From positions 27,753,923 to 27,817,922 of the forward strand of contig OX377201.1 in NCBI GenBank assembly GCA_947396885.1: DNA of 64,000 bases, read 5' to 3'. The DNA is from Heligmosomoides polygyrus polygyrus. Taxonomy: Eukaryota; Nematoda; Chromadorea; Rhabditida; Heligmosomidae. Shown here one piece after another: positions 47,701 through 62,700 of the stretch (its first letter is position 1; each line of letters opens with the position of its first letter). Both the position numbers and the translations under genes were made by a program. Below the pieces are notes generated by a model that saw nothing but the letters and a program-made list of their open reading frames with translations, was not told where the DNA came from and did no database searches.

Positions 47701-50700
47701 ACACCTTCTACAAGGTGATCGTCGGCGACTTCAACGCCAAGATCGGGCCACGAAGGTCGCCGGAAGAACTTCACATCGGAACCCACGGTTTGGAGTGGAA
47801 CGAGCAAGGTGAAAGGCTGTCTGAGTTTATCATGTCGACCAAGACCATCCATGGAAACTCGCAGTTCCAGAAGCCTCCCTCCCTACGATGGACCTGGGGA
47901 TCCCCCGGTGGCCAGTTCCACAACGAGATCGACCACATCATCTCCAATCGCAAGTATTGCCTGACCGATGTCTCCGTTGTCCCCAAGTTTTACACGGGAT
48001 CGGACCACCGCCTCCTTCGCGCGAGGTTCCGCTTTTCACGTCAAGGAGAGAAGGCCGCGAAGTTCAAGAAGAGGAATCCCAGAACGACCATCAACTGGGA
48101 CCTTTACACCTCTCTTGTCGGCCTTTGTGAAGATGCCGTCATGGACAACGTCGACGAGGAATACGATCGCTTCGTGCACCATCTCCACGATAGTGCTAAG
48201 GGAGCCGAGAGCTTGAAGACCACCAAGAGACGCCTGTCTCCGGAAACTCTCGAGCTGATACGCCAGCGTGGAGCAGCACGAGCGTCAGGCAACTACCAAC
48301 TGACGTCCGAGCTTGCAAAGCTATGCAGAGCGGCGATAAAGGAAGATCTCAAGGAGAGAAGGGCGGAAGTGTTGGCTGAAGCAGCAGAGGCAGGGCTGAG
48401 CATTCGCAATGCCCGCCGGAACTTCGCCAACTTCAAGACCAAGATGACAGCTCTCCGACGTCCTGACGGAACCGTCACCTCTTCCAGAAGGACCATGGAC
48501 AAGGTCATCCATGACTTCTACTCCGATCTCTTCGATAGCCACGTCCACCTGCCCCCATGCCATCTTCCGCAGGATGGATACGTCGTTCCCTCTGTTCTCC
48601 CTTCCGAGATCCGACACGCCATCTCGTCGGTGAAGAAACGTACAGCACCCGGTTCTGACAGGATCAGAGCTGAACACCTGAAGAGCCTCCCGCCAGCGCT
48701 CATCAACACCCTGGCGCGGCTCTTCACACGCTACCTGTCCGAATGCAAGGTTCCATCTCAGTGGAAGACCAGCAAGACCGTTTTGCTGTACAAGAAGGGA
48801 GACGTGCACGACATTGGCAACTATCGCCCGATCTGCCTGTTGTCCGTAGTCTACAAGCTGTTCACTCGAGTCATCCTGAATAGGATTAGTAGAACGCTGG
48901 ACGAAGGACAGCCATGCGAACAAGCAGGATTTCGGAGAGGATTCAGCACGATCGACCACATACACACCATTACGAAGCTCATCGAAGTGTCGCGAGAGTA
49001 CAAGCTGCCGCTGTGCCTTACGTTCATTGACCTGAAGAAGGCATTCGACTCCGTCGAGACTGAAGCGGTCATGGAAGCCCTGCTCACTCAGGGCGTTCCT
49101 ACTCAGTACATCAGAGTTCTTCGAGAGTTGTACAGTGGATTCACGACCAAGATCTCACCATTCTACAACGACGTCGTCATTGACGTGAAGAGAGGGGTTC
49201 GACAAGGGGATACCATATCCCCGAAGCTCTTCAGCGCCACCCTCGAAAACGTCATGCGCGAACTAGAATGGGAAGACATGGGAGTGAAGGTCGACGGCCG
49301 GCAACTGCACCATCTTCGCTTCGCTGACGACATCGTGCTCATAACCCCGAGCATCAGTCAGGCGGAACGAATGCTGGCCGACTTCGATCGTGTATGTGGA
49401 AGCGTTGGACTGCAGCTGAATCTTACGAAGACGATGTTCATGAAGAACGGATGGGTTTCTGATGCCCCATTCTCGCTCAACGGAACGAACATCTCCGAAT
49501 GCTCCAGCTATGTGTATCTGGGTCGCGAAGTCAACATGACCAACGACCTAGCACCAGAGCTGAGCAGAAGGAAACGAGCGGCTTGGGGAGCTTTCAAGAG
49601 CGTCGAAGAAGTCGTGAAGAAAACGAAGAACGTCCGACTCCGTGCCCACCTATTCGACTCCACTGTTCTTCCTGCCCTAACATACGCCTCAGAGACCTGG
49701 GCTATACGAAAGCAGGACGAACACGCGATCAGCGTCGCGCAGCGTGGAATCGAGAGGACGATGCTCGGAGTGACACGACTCACGCAAGTGAGAGAAGGTC
49801 TCCGGAGTTCCGAGCTTCGCCGACGTTCGAAGATCAGAGACGCTGTCGCATGGGCCAAGTCGTCGAAAATTAGGTGGGCCGGCCACGTAATGCGATTCGC
49901 AGACACCCGCTGGACGAGAGCCGTCACAGATTGGATTCCGCGGGATGTCAAAAGAACACCAGGACGCCCACCAACGCGTTGGTCGGACTTCTTCGTGAAA
50001 GCCCTGAACGACCGATATGACGCTCTTCGTGTCCCTCGAGCGAGGAGGATCCATTGGACCACTCTGGCACGCGACAGGGACGAATGGAGACGCTGCTGGC
50101 GCCCGCTCGAGCAAGTCGATGATCAACGGGACGACAGGTGATACAGGTGATATGATGCCGAAGAGATCGTATAAACAGATATGGGCCAGCAGTGAATGTG
50201 TACTTGTAATCGCAAGGAGAAAGTTCCGAATTCCCGCCATATTCAGCCGTTCACATTCAGTTTTCCGCTCATACCCAAATAATTTCTTTGTATGTTCTCA
50301 ATTTCAGGTCAAATTTTCCATCTCAATGAAAGCTGCAGTGGTGCAGTACATCTTTACTGTCAGCAGCGAACCTTCAGCTGCTTGACCGCCCCCACGAAGT
50401 TCCACGTGATTTGAGTGGTTCATGGAACAACGTCTACTTTGCAGTTTGCGGTTCATAGAAAACTTCATGAAAACAGATGTCTCGTCCTTCGGTTTGTGCA
50501 AGTCTAGGGCCAGTCAAGCTATTGCAAAGGCGTCCTGAATTTCCGATTCGGTTTTTCTTTTCTGTGTTTTTCTTCAATCATCCCATGCGTTTAATTTGGC
50601 TAAAACTGATCGCGGCTTTTCTCTTGTTGCTACTTGCTGATTGAGTTTCACAGCATTTCAAAACCTAGACGCAGAGTAAGTCCAGAATAACGATAAAAAT

Positions 50701-53700
50701 AAGGATGAGAAACGTGAGCTCGTTCATAACAATAAGGCGCTCTACTGCATCTAACTGCATTTTACAGGGAAACAAGCCCAAAATTGAAAGCAACCAAAAC
50801 ATTCCTGAGGCAAAAATAAAAATATTGAACACAACGTCTGAAACGCAACAAAGGTTGCAGCAAGAGTGTGCCAGACGGTAAAAGCAGTGACTGGGATACA
50901 ATAGCTCCGCCCTCGAATGGTACTATCGCCAAATGGCGGCAGAGCGGCGAGTTAGTGGCGAGTTTCTCGCATACAGTAACGCGACGCGTGTTCCCTTCTG
51001 AGCAATACACACAGACGTGTCCTCTACTGACTAAGCGGCTTACAGCTTCACCCAGGGAGGTTGACAGATGAAGGATAACGCACGAAGTGACCAATTCCTT
51101 GAACGCGCCATGCATTCTGCTCCTACGGGAGGCAATTTGAATGCGTAGTTCGCCTATAGAATGACTTTCGGCCGTTCCCGATTGACAAATCAAGGTTTAG
51201 TCACTGCCAGAGAAGTCCGCCAGCAGCGCTTAACGGACCCCGAAGGGATCGAAGGCTCTAGTCATGGGAGCGTGCCCACATTCTGTAAATTTGTTGCTTG
51301 AAGAGGTCACTGTGACCCATTTTCCCGCTGTAACTTTCTTGTCTGATTGAACATTTCGAACTAGGCGTAAGGCACAGACTCCGCGTAGACCTGAAATCCA
51401 TGTTAGCCTCCATCCGGACACTGACCAAATATGCTCCTCACAGTTGTGAAGTTTGTGATTCGATAGTAGTCTTGCCTGGGTAAGAAAGCACGCTGAACTG
51501 AGAAGCCAAGTTGTTACACAATTCGCTCTATAGGTCAAATGCAATATAGAGCTCTCCGTGTGGAAGCAGAATGCATTTGGTGTGCCATAGGCCAACGTTA
51601 TACCATCGCTAATCCCTAGCGAAGCTTAATGATAAGCTCACATATCGATTCATCGCGCCGCACGATCGATATGGGAGCTTATCATTAGGCTCCGCTCGGG
51701 GTGAGCAATGGTATAACATAGGCCATAGAGTGCTTGGATAACGGCGGGCCTTATACTGTTCTCCATTTTCTTATGCTGAGGTTCACAAACAAATGCGTTT
51801 AATTGAGCTTTGGGCGCGTGTAGCGCAGTGGAGGAGGCGCCGGCTGTCGCGTGCACCCGATACCAGGTTCCTGGTTCGGATCTCCCGCCCATGTCCACCA
51901 AGCCTTCCATCCCTCCGGGTTCGGTGAATGAGTACCAGACTTCTCTGGGAAGAACAAAACGCTGACTGGTTCGTCAGCTGGCAAGTCATTGTATGGCGAA
52001 ATACGCATTCAAATCACCTTCACGACATCCCATAGAAGTGGAATTCGTGGTGCATCCCAAAAGGCATTAATCAACGACGCCTTATCATTTATATCCTTTA
52101 AATGATCTTCGTAGCTACAGCTTCAATAGCAGAATCCATTGCTCGAGAACACGACACTGTTTTTTTTAAATTAGAAAAGTGGTCAGACTCGTGGTCATTA
52201 GATATTTTCATTAAAAAACTGCTATCATAAGACTAGAACGACAGCATCCGAACATTTCGTCTTCATTGTGACGGGCTACGTTAAGTTGCACCAATCAGAT
52301 ATTTGACTTCGGATTTGTTTACGACAGCGGTCGCAATTTCGACAATCACATTCACGAAAACTAATGATCCACGGGCTCTCCTGTGTGCATACAAGTGCTA
52401 TGTTAGACCCGTTATGGAGTTTTGTACCTCCGTTTTTAACCCTTGTCTGAAAAAAAACACATTCAATTACTTGAAAGCGTTCAAAATAACTATATGCTGG
52501 CATACCAAACTACCAAACGGAGTTGAAAGGGCCAAACAACTTAGCTTACCCTCCCTACGAAGCAGAAGGAAAAGGCTGATCTGATCATGCTTTTTTGAAA
52601 TGCTCACAAACAGAATTTCCATTGAAAGCACAGTTTTTTGATGTCCCAATAACGAGGAGTAAAGGAGGAAGACTTAGATTGTATCCCCAAGTGCCAAGGT
52701 CACAGGTTAGGTCTAACTTCCTCACTTATCGGAACCTTAAGGAACTCAACCTGCTTATATGCGAATCTGGAGGTTTTCATAATATGTCTGACTTTCAGTT
52801 TAAGCACGTTTTAACCCGGAGAGGTCTTTTGTAGATGATTTTAGTTACATATTTTTATATTTGTTGTTTGTGCTAGTGTCTTATACGCGGGTGATTGATT
52901 GTAATTCACGCCAGAAATGAATGAATAAATAAATAAATTGCAAGAAAAGCGTGTAAAAGTTCAAACTTTATTTAAAAACATTCAAAATAAGAGACGTTTC
53001 CATACTTTTTCAGCTTTTTAATCGGTATGTGAGGCCATTACCAGAATTCTCAAAGATTTGGTCGTCACAAAATATGGATTGATTACAGAAATTGAAATTC
53101 CCAACAGTTTTAAATATCCTTCATTGCGCAGTTGTGGTATAATGGGTCTTTCGTACGAGCAGAATCTCTCCCAGCTTGGCGCTGATTCTTTTGAATTCAG
53201 AGGAAAGTTTCGGATCTTGCTACATTGTACAAATTGACTACAAATGAAATCAGTTTTAGTATTTCCGATGTGTTTAAAATTCCTCGGAAAATTGCTGTTA
53301 TTACAGGACATATCGGAAAAGACACGACAAACCAAATAGGACTCAGTACAAAAATTCGCTTCACGTAAGGAACTTAGTCCAGCTGAATAGTTTGCGCAGC
53401 GATTTTTCATATGCAGAAACTCTCGCGCATTCCAGACTCATCATGCCCAGATATTAAGATAAATTTTCTAGGTACCATACTAATCCCTTCACAACCACAA
53501 TACCACACGTTCATCGCGTTAAAATGTTGGTTATTGTAATCAAGCATGAAGTCTCTGTCCGCACGTAGTTACTGAAATGTCTCCGTGTTGAATGGATGAA
53601 GACCGACTCCTTATATTGTTGGATCTCTTATCACAGGCCAAGAACTGTGAGCCATGCCTCTTCACCTATACATACTCTCAAATGTAATTGGCACAATGAA

Positions 53701-56700
53701 TATGACTATGAATATGAATAAAAACCCCTGCTAGCACTCGACATTAGTCCAAAACAAAACAATTCTGCAGCTGTTTGCAGGCTTTGCAGTTCTGACTCAT
53801 TTTCAAGATGCAGCAGAACGTGGGTGCAGCCGAGAGACTTTTCCGACGCAAACATCAGTGGCATTCCCATGCTTATCTAGAGGACGATCGCAGAGCAGGC
53901 AAACGCTGTCGAATGCTGACGACGTGTAAAAAGTAGCACAGATCGTGACGATGCAACATACTGAGCAATGCTTTCTCCCAACTGTTTGCCTCTTTGTAAG
54001 TTCGAAATGAAAATGGACGCAATAAATGACGTCCACATTGGCTAAGCGGACAGCAAAACAACATTGTTATAGTAGAAGACATAACGAAGCGTAGTTGACC
54101 CTTACCGTATAACTCATAACCGTAGAAATGAAGAAGTTGCCTTCGAACGAAAGTCCGCGCATTAGAACCATGTGCCAAAGCACTTCGGAAAGTTCTAGAA
54201 CGAAAGATTATGACTAACAGAAAATAAGGCTTCTGTGTGCTTCACAATAACTGAAGGCTATGAACAGCTATGAACGAGATTCTAACCCACACTCATATCC
54301 ATGTATGGCTAATCTAAAGCATTTTTCCTATTGAACTAGATAAATCTGCTGCAGTTTGAAACACGGAAAAATAAGACTCACGTGCATGCGCTAGACTAAG
54401 CGCCCATAGCCGGAGATATGAGGCGGTGTGGGAAACGCATCCCAGGACGAACTCAATAGTGTGTATAGCTTGATGAAGGAATGCATCCGTGGCCGAATGT
54501 TCATGCAAGTAACGATCGATAGCCAGAAGGTGCTCCGAGTCATCCTGAAAATGACATTTCATTTCACTCCTATACGATCTTTTTCCCAGGAGTAAGCCTT
54601 GTACCAATTGTTGGACTTATGGTCAGAACAGCTGCGTCCTGTTGCTGAGCAAGGCTAGAAGGGTCCCAAAAATGCGCGCACTTTGAAATTTTACTGCCTT
54701 GCTGTCGGTAAGAGGAACTGAGGAGTTCATATGAAATCGCAGGGAAATAAATATTTTGTAACGTGTGAACGTTGGAGCGTGAGCTATGCACTCTTTAGAA
54801 ACTTCATATTATACAGCGACTGATTGTGTGTGGGATAAATCCTTGTTACAGCTACGTCGTAAACTGACCGTATCAGTGTCCTGCGCTACATCTAAGGTTT
54901 ACACTTAAATACCAACGCACTAGAGCAGAATGTCGTGATGCTGTCGCGCCAGGCTGTTATGGAAGCGTTATGCGGCCTAAATACGTTTCGGAGTAATCGC
55001 CTTCTTCAGTGCCCGGAAAAGACAAGGAGAAACAACTGCAACTTGAAATGATTCTTCGATGGATAATTTCTCTAATTCCCCTTGTCTTTTCCAGACTCTA
55101 AAGAAGCCCATTACAACAAAGCGCAAGTCGAATAAAGCTTCGACAATATTCTTGGCACGACAGCTTCACGACATTGTGCTCTACCGTAGAAATGCAGAGG
55201 CTCAATCAAAGACGTCGAATATCTCTCCACAAACTACAACGTGTTCCGAATTTCCGAAATGGCTACGCTCAAAATACGAGCACTGCTGATGTACGTCGTT
55301 CTGCTTCGAGCAGAAGCACAAAACGAAGTTTTTGTTCACTATCCCGGAGGCAAAAGGACGACATCTTCGGGAGAAAGTAGAGTGTCGGGTTCGAGCCCCG
55401 CCTGGCGCTAGTTTTGATCGCAAGCAAAAAAAGTCTGCAACGGCCTAAAACCATTTCCCCGTCGCCAAAACGGCTGTCATCAAGATTTTGTATCAGCTTG
55501 TATTTGTTTATTACATGCACCAAACAGTACATGTAAGAATAAAACAAAAACATCGCAAAACATCACAAGAACAGACATCATGAACGATATGTAGCTAGAA
55601 GCAAAACGAATGGAGTAAAGAGCAAAGTGGGTAAACTGGACTCACAGGGACTGGTCAGCTGTAATGGGATCAAAAGATTTGACCGTTTTGCTCAACCTTT
55701 GGTATTCAGAACCCGCCCTGTGAGTAAAGAAGTTTGCCCGCACTGCAGCCTTGACTCCAGGTAGTACAAACTTTCGCGTGCACCTCTAGTGTTTGAGTTC
55801 TGCAGGACAAAGAAAGCATTACTGGAGATCTTAACCGAGCCTTTAATGATCCTATGAACCATCAATAGGTCGTTCCTCCTTCTTCTGTCCGCTAACGTGG
55901 CTAGGGAGGATATTTTGTTCCTCTCTGCACTACGAGGGAGATCACGATAGTCCGTGCCAGTAACTCTAATCATGAGCTTCCTAGTGAAGCTATTTTGGAC
56001 TCCTTGCAAAAGCATTAATGAGCGATTTCGTCGTGGGGTTAAAAACAGTGGTACCGCATTCTAGAATAGGCCTTATGTAGGTTTTATAGGCTTTGAGGAT
56101 AACCTTAGGGTTTCTGGAATGGAGACATCTGAACAGATTGAGAAGTTGAAGCGTAGTCTTATTCCTGATATGATTGCAGTATTCAGAGAAGTCAAGTTTA
56201 CCATCGTAGATGTACCCTAAGTAGGTAACTTCATTGACAGTCACCAGCTAATGGTTGTTCAAGAGATATTGGATGTGCGTTCGCTATTCCCTCGCTAGGA
56301 GCAAGACCTTCGTTTTGTTAGGTGCAATGGGTTCACCCCAGATATTTGACCAAAGGGACCATTTAGGACTACATAGATCGAAGAAGAAGGAAAACGGAAA
56401 CCTTACGTGCTTTAAGTTGTCTAGACCGCGTGTTTTTTTAAACATTTTACTACTGTAAACACGATTCACTAACTATCAGAAAAGAATGAGTTAACATCAT
56501 AATCATCAAGACGTCAGGAAGTACCTACGAGTCTTCACCGCTGTTTATTGCGTTATTCTACCCAGACAGAATGGACTAAATCCAAGCATACTTAACAAGA
56601 CCAGCTAGCTACTAGAAGCGAATCGCCTCGGAAATCAGAAGTGTGCACAGTGTTCTCACATTCGAGTTCATTACTTCAGTTTGCAGCCGTTTTTACTGAC

Positions 56701-59700
56701 CATTGGTAACCAACTGCTACGTTGACGTTTTCGGAAGAAATGAACGCTACCTTCCTGCTCCAAAGACAATTGCTCGAACGAATGAAAAACATTTCTTTGT
56801 TAAACAACACGATTTATAATTCCACGCACCTTTAACCTGCTCTACAAACTAGATAATTACTTGCTGATCTACGTCTTCAGATGATTGGTATTTATGGGCA
56901 TGTTTCTGCCGCTGTCAATGAAGAAGCTCAAAACGCATGCATGAAGGAAAGAATCACAGCACAAGCAGTTCAGGCTTGACTGAAAGCCAGCAGCAAAATC
57001 GATATGTTTTTCTCAGCGTTCGCCGAGAAACATGCTGGCTTGCTTCGAGCGATGACTAACGCGACGAGGGTAACACCGGGTGTCGGCAAAAAAAGCGGCC
57101 TACTCGCTTGTTACCCATTCAGGACGCCACTGTTAGACACAGCTGGTCGGAGCGTCTCACAAAGGAACCACTCGGCTGACGGAGCGGTTCATACACAAAG
57201 AGCATCATGGCAATACTCGCTGATCGCCGAATGAGCACATCACAGCTTCGCAACATGGGCGGTGGAACATCAATAGCTGGAGGAGGAACTCACCGCAACG
57301 ATTCCATTCAAAAACTTCCTGCGACCAGCCATCTTCCGCTGCTCGAAGTAAGCGGCCAGCGGCCGACCAGCGAGCATGACCGGAATGCAGCACATGGCGG
57401 TGAAGAGCAGACACCTTTCCACGAACTCCTAGAAGCGAAACCTTTGGAGATACTTTCAAACTCATCGGTACACTTTACATTCGCTGGAGATCTGAAAAAA
57501 GGAGAAAATTCCTATAATTAGTGGACTCTGCTGAGGTGGTAGGTCCCAGCAGCCCTTCGAAAACCTTCTCGTTAACAAAAGAGGTAAAAACACATCAGTT
57601 TTTCACGAGTCCACTGTGGGTCCAAAGCAAAGGAAGACTAAAGCCCTAACTAACTTCAGAAGACATTAATACACAAACTCTCTCTCTCGATGCGAATAAA
57701 CGAGTCGGGGAGTTCCTCCCAGATGGGGAAAGAGGCATACTGAAGATGGGACGAACTGCAGACGACACGATAACGCCTGCAAATGGTAGCGTCTGCTCCT
57801 TTCATTCGAACAACGCCTTCAGCCTACAATAGTGGGCGATGAGGGAATGCAGCACCGCCGTAGCAAGAACTCATGTACACTTCAGACCGACTCAAGGACC
57901 AGGTACTGTACAGGAGAACCAAACATTCTTTTCCCCATGATCGGCGAACTTGTGACATACTCATCTGCCAACAAACCAACACTGACTTCTATACCATTGG
58001 GGTGTCCGGAAATTAAGCAGGTTTTCGACTTCCAACTTTACAGCGGGATTTTGTGGCAAAACTTTACCCAGGATTAGTACATAATTGTCGGCTCAGTGGT
58101 TGGACTGCGGTGAACAGCCGCAGCAGTTCCAAACCGAAACTGCACCAAAAGATCATAATAACTGTCTGGTGGTCTGCTTCTGGATTAATTCATCACAGTT
58201 TCTCGCTTCTCCAGGACAACGCGCGACCGCATGTTGTGCATCCGACGCTGCAGAAGTTGAACGGTTTGGGCTACAAAACTCTACCACACCTACCATATTC
58301 ATAGAAATTTTCGCCAACGGACCATCTCTTCTTCAAGCATCTGAATACGTTCTTGAGCGAGAAAAGCTTCAATAACCGAGCCTAGGTGGAAACTGCCATT
58401 GACGAATTCATCCGCTACAGAATTCCGGACTTCTACGCGACAGGGGTAAGTGGGCTACTATCTCATTAGCAAGGATGTGTAGACTCGAAGGGTTCTTGAT
58501 TCTTGAGGTCCAAAACCAAAACCTGCATTAATTTCTGGACAACCTAATAGATGCCCCCCACCACCGCAACTTACTATAAAGCCAAATACGCATTCAATAA
58601 CCTCCACAGGATCTCTCAAAAGTAGAGTGCATAATTCAACCCGTAGAAGAGGACAAGGGGTGGCCCGAATTCTACTTCTATGGGATGTCGTGGAGAGAAT
58701 TTGAATGCGTATTTGGCCTACACAATGATTTGCAATGGCCACCCAATGATCACATCAGTGCTTCTATTCTTCCCACACCAGATGATACCAATTCATCGAC
58801 CTCGGAGGAATGAAAGGCTTGGTTGGCGTGGGCGGGAAAGGAACCTGAAATCGGGTGCACGCCACAACCGCCAACTTCTCCGACTGCGCCACCACGCGCG
58901 ACAAAGGGATTGATTAAGGCTGGCCTTTATCCATGCCCTTCATAGCAGGCGCTTCCAGAAATTAGGAAATCGACTATTATTAAAGACGAGTAACGTTGTG
59001 ATCAATCTTACCTGATCAGGGTACCACTGATTCAGGTAGCATGTCGTATGGTGAAGCGTGCTGTTCTGCTGCATCATAAAGCCAACAGGCCGATCTTTCG
59101 GCATGAACATATTAATAAGCCCGATCAGAAGGGAAGGAGCACAGTAAGGACCTGGAATATATGACGTTCTCAAATCTGTAAGGTAGGACTTCTAGTGGTA
59201 AACTCCAACTGACCAGGATACTCCATTCCTAGAACGATGCCTTTCTCTACGGAGAACAACAACCACTTCGCGACCATCTGTACACACAAGTAGATAAATA
59301 TGCAGCTCATGAATATCATTTGAGGAATGAAGTTGGTCAGAATGTCTACTCTTGACTTGAGAAATCTGAAGAAGAAAAACCCTTTCCAAACACTACGTCA
59401 CCAAACGAAGAAACGAAACCTACGCGTAATTCAGGAACGATAAGAATAAGCCGAATGTCATCTGAAGCACGCCGATGATCACAGAAATCTTCATTTTCAT
59501 TGAATTCAAAAACGACAGCCTGTTCTCTGCTATGTTCCATATAGGATCGACACCGAATGGATAGGGTCCTCTCTAAAAAAAACTAATTTTGAAGGAATAT
59601 TCTGTTGCAGATAGTTGTGATACGAAGACAATTCTACTCACATCCTTCAGATACGCCGTGGCTGGATCAAGTGTCACCATGGTGAGCCTGTGTTCCCGAA

Positions 59701-62700
59701 CATCCACCCTTGGTTGTAGCCAAGAGTCTATCTCACTAGCACTGAAGCAAGGGACCAATCATCTGTGAAACAGCAGCAATTCAGAAAGATGACGCTTACT
59801 TGTACGGGTTACGCCACGAACTGCCGAAGACATTCACCGACTTGGCGAACGCGTCGTTGTATAGCATCCCCGTGTAGATGGAAAACAGTCCCATTAATAG
59901 TATAATGTAGCGGCCGCCGAAGAACGTGTTAAATATCTGAAAACTCTTCAATGAATGCAGGATCTATCCTACTTGGGAGACTAACAATAAAGAATAAGGA
60001 ATAAGGATCGGTATTAGTCAATTCTTTCGCAGAATGCGCACTATACTCTAAGTACTTCCAGGGAATATCGTGGAGGTAATTTGAATACGTATTTGGAGTA
60101 CACAATAACCTGTAGAGGCAAAGAGATAAACAAGCTAGTGTTAGCGTTTTTGTCCTTCCTAGACAGTGTTTTTACCAATTCACCAATCCTGGAGCGATGG
60201 ACGGTTTGATTGAACTGGAAGGGAAACCCGAACCAAGGACAATGGTTAGAAGCGCATGCGACAGCTGGCGTCTCCTCCGACTGCGGTACCAGGCTCCCAG
60301 CTACCGGTGGTTTCAATTAAATAAACAAAGGTAGCAAAAAATAGCGATAACGAAGATGTAGCAACCAGGCAACAAGGCATTCAAGGACAACATAAAAATG
60401 TTTGGACAATCGCTCCAGAATGGAGTCCTTATCCCAATTCGCCGGAGAATCGGGGTAAAAATGGCTCCCACTCAAACACTTCTTAAAGTGATCCCAAGCA
60501 ATTTCATGAGGGTTGCGAGAGAACGTCCTAGGTACTCGAGAAAGAAAAACGCACCCACAAAAAAACACTCGAAACAAACAGTGCAACAATCGAACAACAC
60601 TCAGAACTCCTCAAAGCCGGCTCAGACGAAAATAGTTGGAATTCACTTGGCTGTCACTAAAGTTCCGCGGAGCTTCTGCGTCTATATATTTATAATAGGA
60701 ATGGGCGGTAATTACATGTCCCGTTGTTGGTATCACACATTTTCGCTTCATTCAACCGAGAACCTTTTTACATGTACTGCCCAAATACGCGTTCAAGTTG
60801 CCTCCACGAAATCAGGTAAAAGAGGAATGCCGTTGCGCATGCAAAAAAGGGATTACATAACGACGTCTTTTATCTTTTGTTATCAATTTCGAAATGGAAC
60901 ACCGGCATAACGCAGAATAGAAGAAAAAAGAAGAAAATCGACATTAATCACTCGACTGGGAGACGCTCGCCTCTACTTGTATAGAGTACCGTGGAGGCAA
61001 TTTGAATGCATATTTGGCCTACCCAATGACTAACTGTAGCTAGGAGCTGAACAGTCCAGTGTGTTATTCATCCCAGGTCTGATACCACTTAATGGTTCTC
61101 GGAGAGATGGACAACTTGGTTGGCCTGGGGAGAGAGACCCAAACAAAAACCTCGATTCGGGTGTCGCGCCGACTGCGTCACCACGCGCCCCAGAGTAGGA
61201 TAAAAGAACAACGAAGTAGACGCAGCTGACTCTCTTGGAAGCCCTCACGCATTCTGCTCCTACATGGCATCGGGAAAAAAGTTTAAACGCCGTGAATGAT
61301 TGGCCAGTACAATGTATTGCAAGGTTAGCTGCTGTAGTTAGGCGCCTTGTGCTCCCTAGACTTCGCTGAAATTAGTTCACCGACTACGGAAGGATACTGG
61401 CCTATCTATCGAGGGCGCGGAATAGAATTTTACCGAGTAATGCATATGAAAGCAATTTCTGCTTACGTAATTCTGAAATGCACCAAATGCACCCTAAAAC
61501 CCATGATAAAGAGGATAGCAAACAGCTACAGAACTACCAAGTAAGTAAAGAGATCAAATGACCACATAACATACACATTTACAAGAGATGCAGTCTGAAC
61601 GCGATATTCCGCATAAAAGATCGGCTTAAAGCATACTGCTACAGCAAAGAAGTTGAGAAAATTGCAAGAGAAAGCTGCAATACATAGTAATTCGATTGTC
61701 TTTGACTCCACAAGACACTATTTTTCGGAATAAAGCGCACGCAAACACCTCAAAGAGAGCGACAAGAAGAGGTAGATTTTAAAAAACCGGACGTTATTAT
61801 TTCATAACTAACATACCTCATCACGTATCCGTCGTTCAACTATCTTCTTTTCGTTCCATATGAAGAACAGTCCTAGAACATTTTTCGAAACTTCTGATCA
61901 CCAGAAACACAGCACTCTCCAAAACTTTACAAGATTTAGCCTAGAACTATCAAAGAGCACAAACTCCTTACTTATGCAAGAGATAGCTTATGCCTGTAGT
62001 GTTCTAGCACAAGTGAAGTAGCAGTCAAAGTACAACAGCATACTGGATAATAAAAACCAGAATGTCGATCTATAAACAAATTCTGAGAAAATTCAATGCA
62101 TAGTCCTACCTGCTAAAAACAAAATCAGTCCGTGTGCAGCATCACCAAACATAACAGCAAATAAAAACGGAAATGTGATGATCGTGAAGGGTGCTGAAAA
62201 AACTCAAACAAACGAAAAAAGAGGCACGATTTAAACAAATAAGAAATAGCGGACACAATTCGAAGAAAAACGAAATAAAAATGTTCGTTTCCCTCTGTGA
62301 CAATTATAGTAAAGTGGAGAAGAGAAGCACATATTAAGCTATCTTCGAATTCGACTATGAAATCAAAATAGCTATTAGAATTGCAAAAGATCAGTAATTA
62401 TGAACAACTTCTAGCAACCTACCAGGGTTAATTTCTCTATAGTTCGCAACACCATACGAATCGACAATTGACTGGTACACGGAGGTGAACTTGTTAGTGC
62501 GATGGAATGTAGGTGGAGATGATTGCGGAGCCATTTCATTAAGAACAGGTGCCACATCTGATCCACTTGCCTTCTAAAACACCAAGTCATGAGAGTGACT
62601 TCAAACTGTTCACGAGAGATCTCTAGACAGTCATTTCGCTATATTGCCCTGGAAATTCTGTTCAAAATTGCCACTGTAGAGCTAGCTGCATCACACGCAC

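Noticed and set aside
51811..51900. tRNA gene on the plus strand
   Set aside because: A and B boxes are present but the stems do not pair as a tRNA and the sequence continues as the SINE body seen in many copies.
55380..55415. tRNA gene candidate with GGGTTCGAGCCCCGCC
   Set aside because: Only a T-arm-like piece is present; the matching acceptor and D-arm are not found upstream. It is likely another tRNA-derived repeat remnant.
60398..60910. Plus-strand open frame of 170 codons rich in Lys, Arg and Gln
   Set aside because: No recognisable domain; it ends in a SINE fragment and lies in a V-ATPase intron. Insufficient support for a gene.
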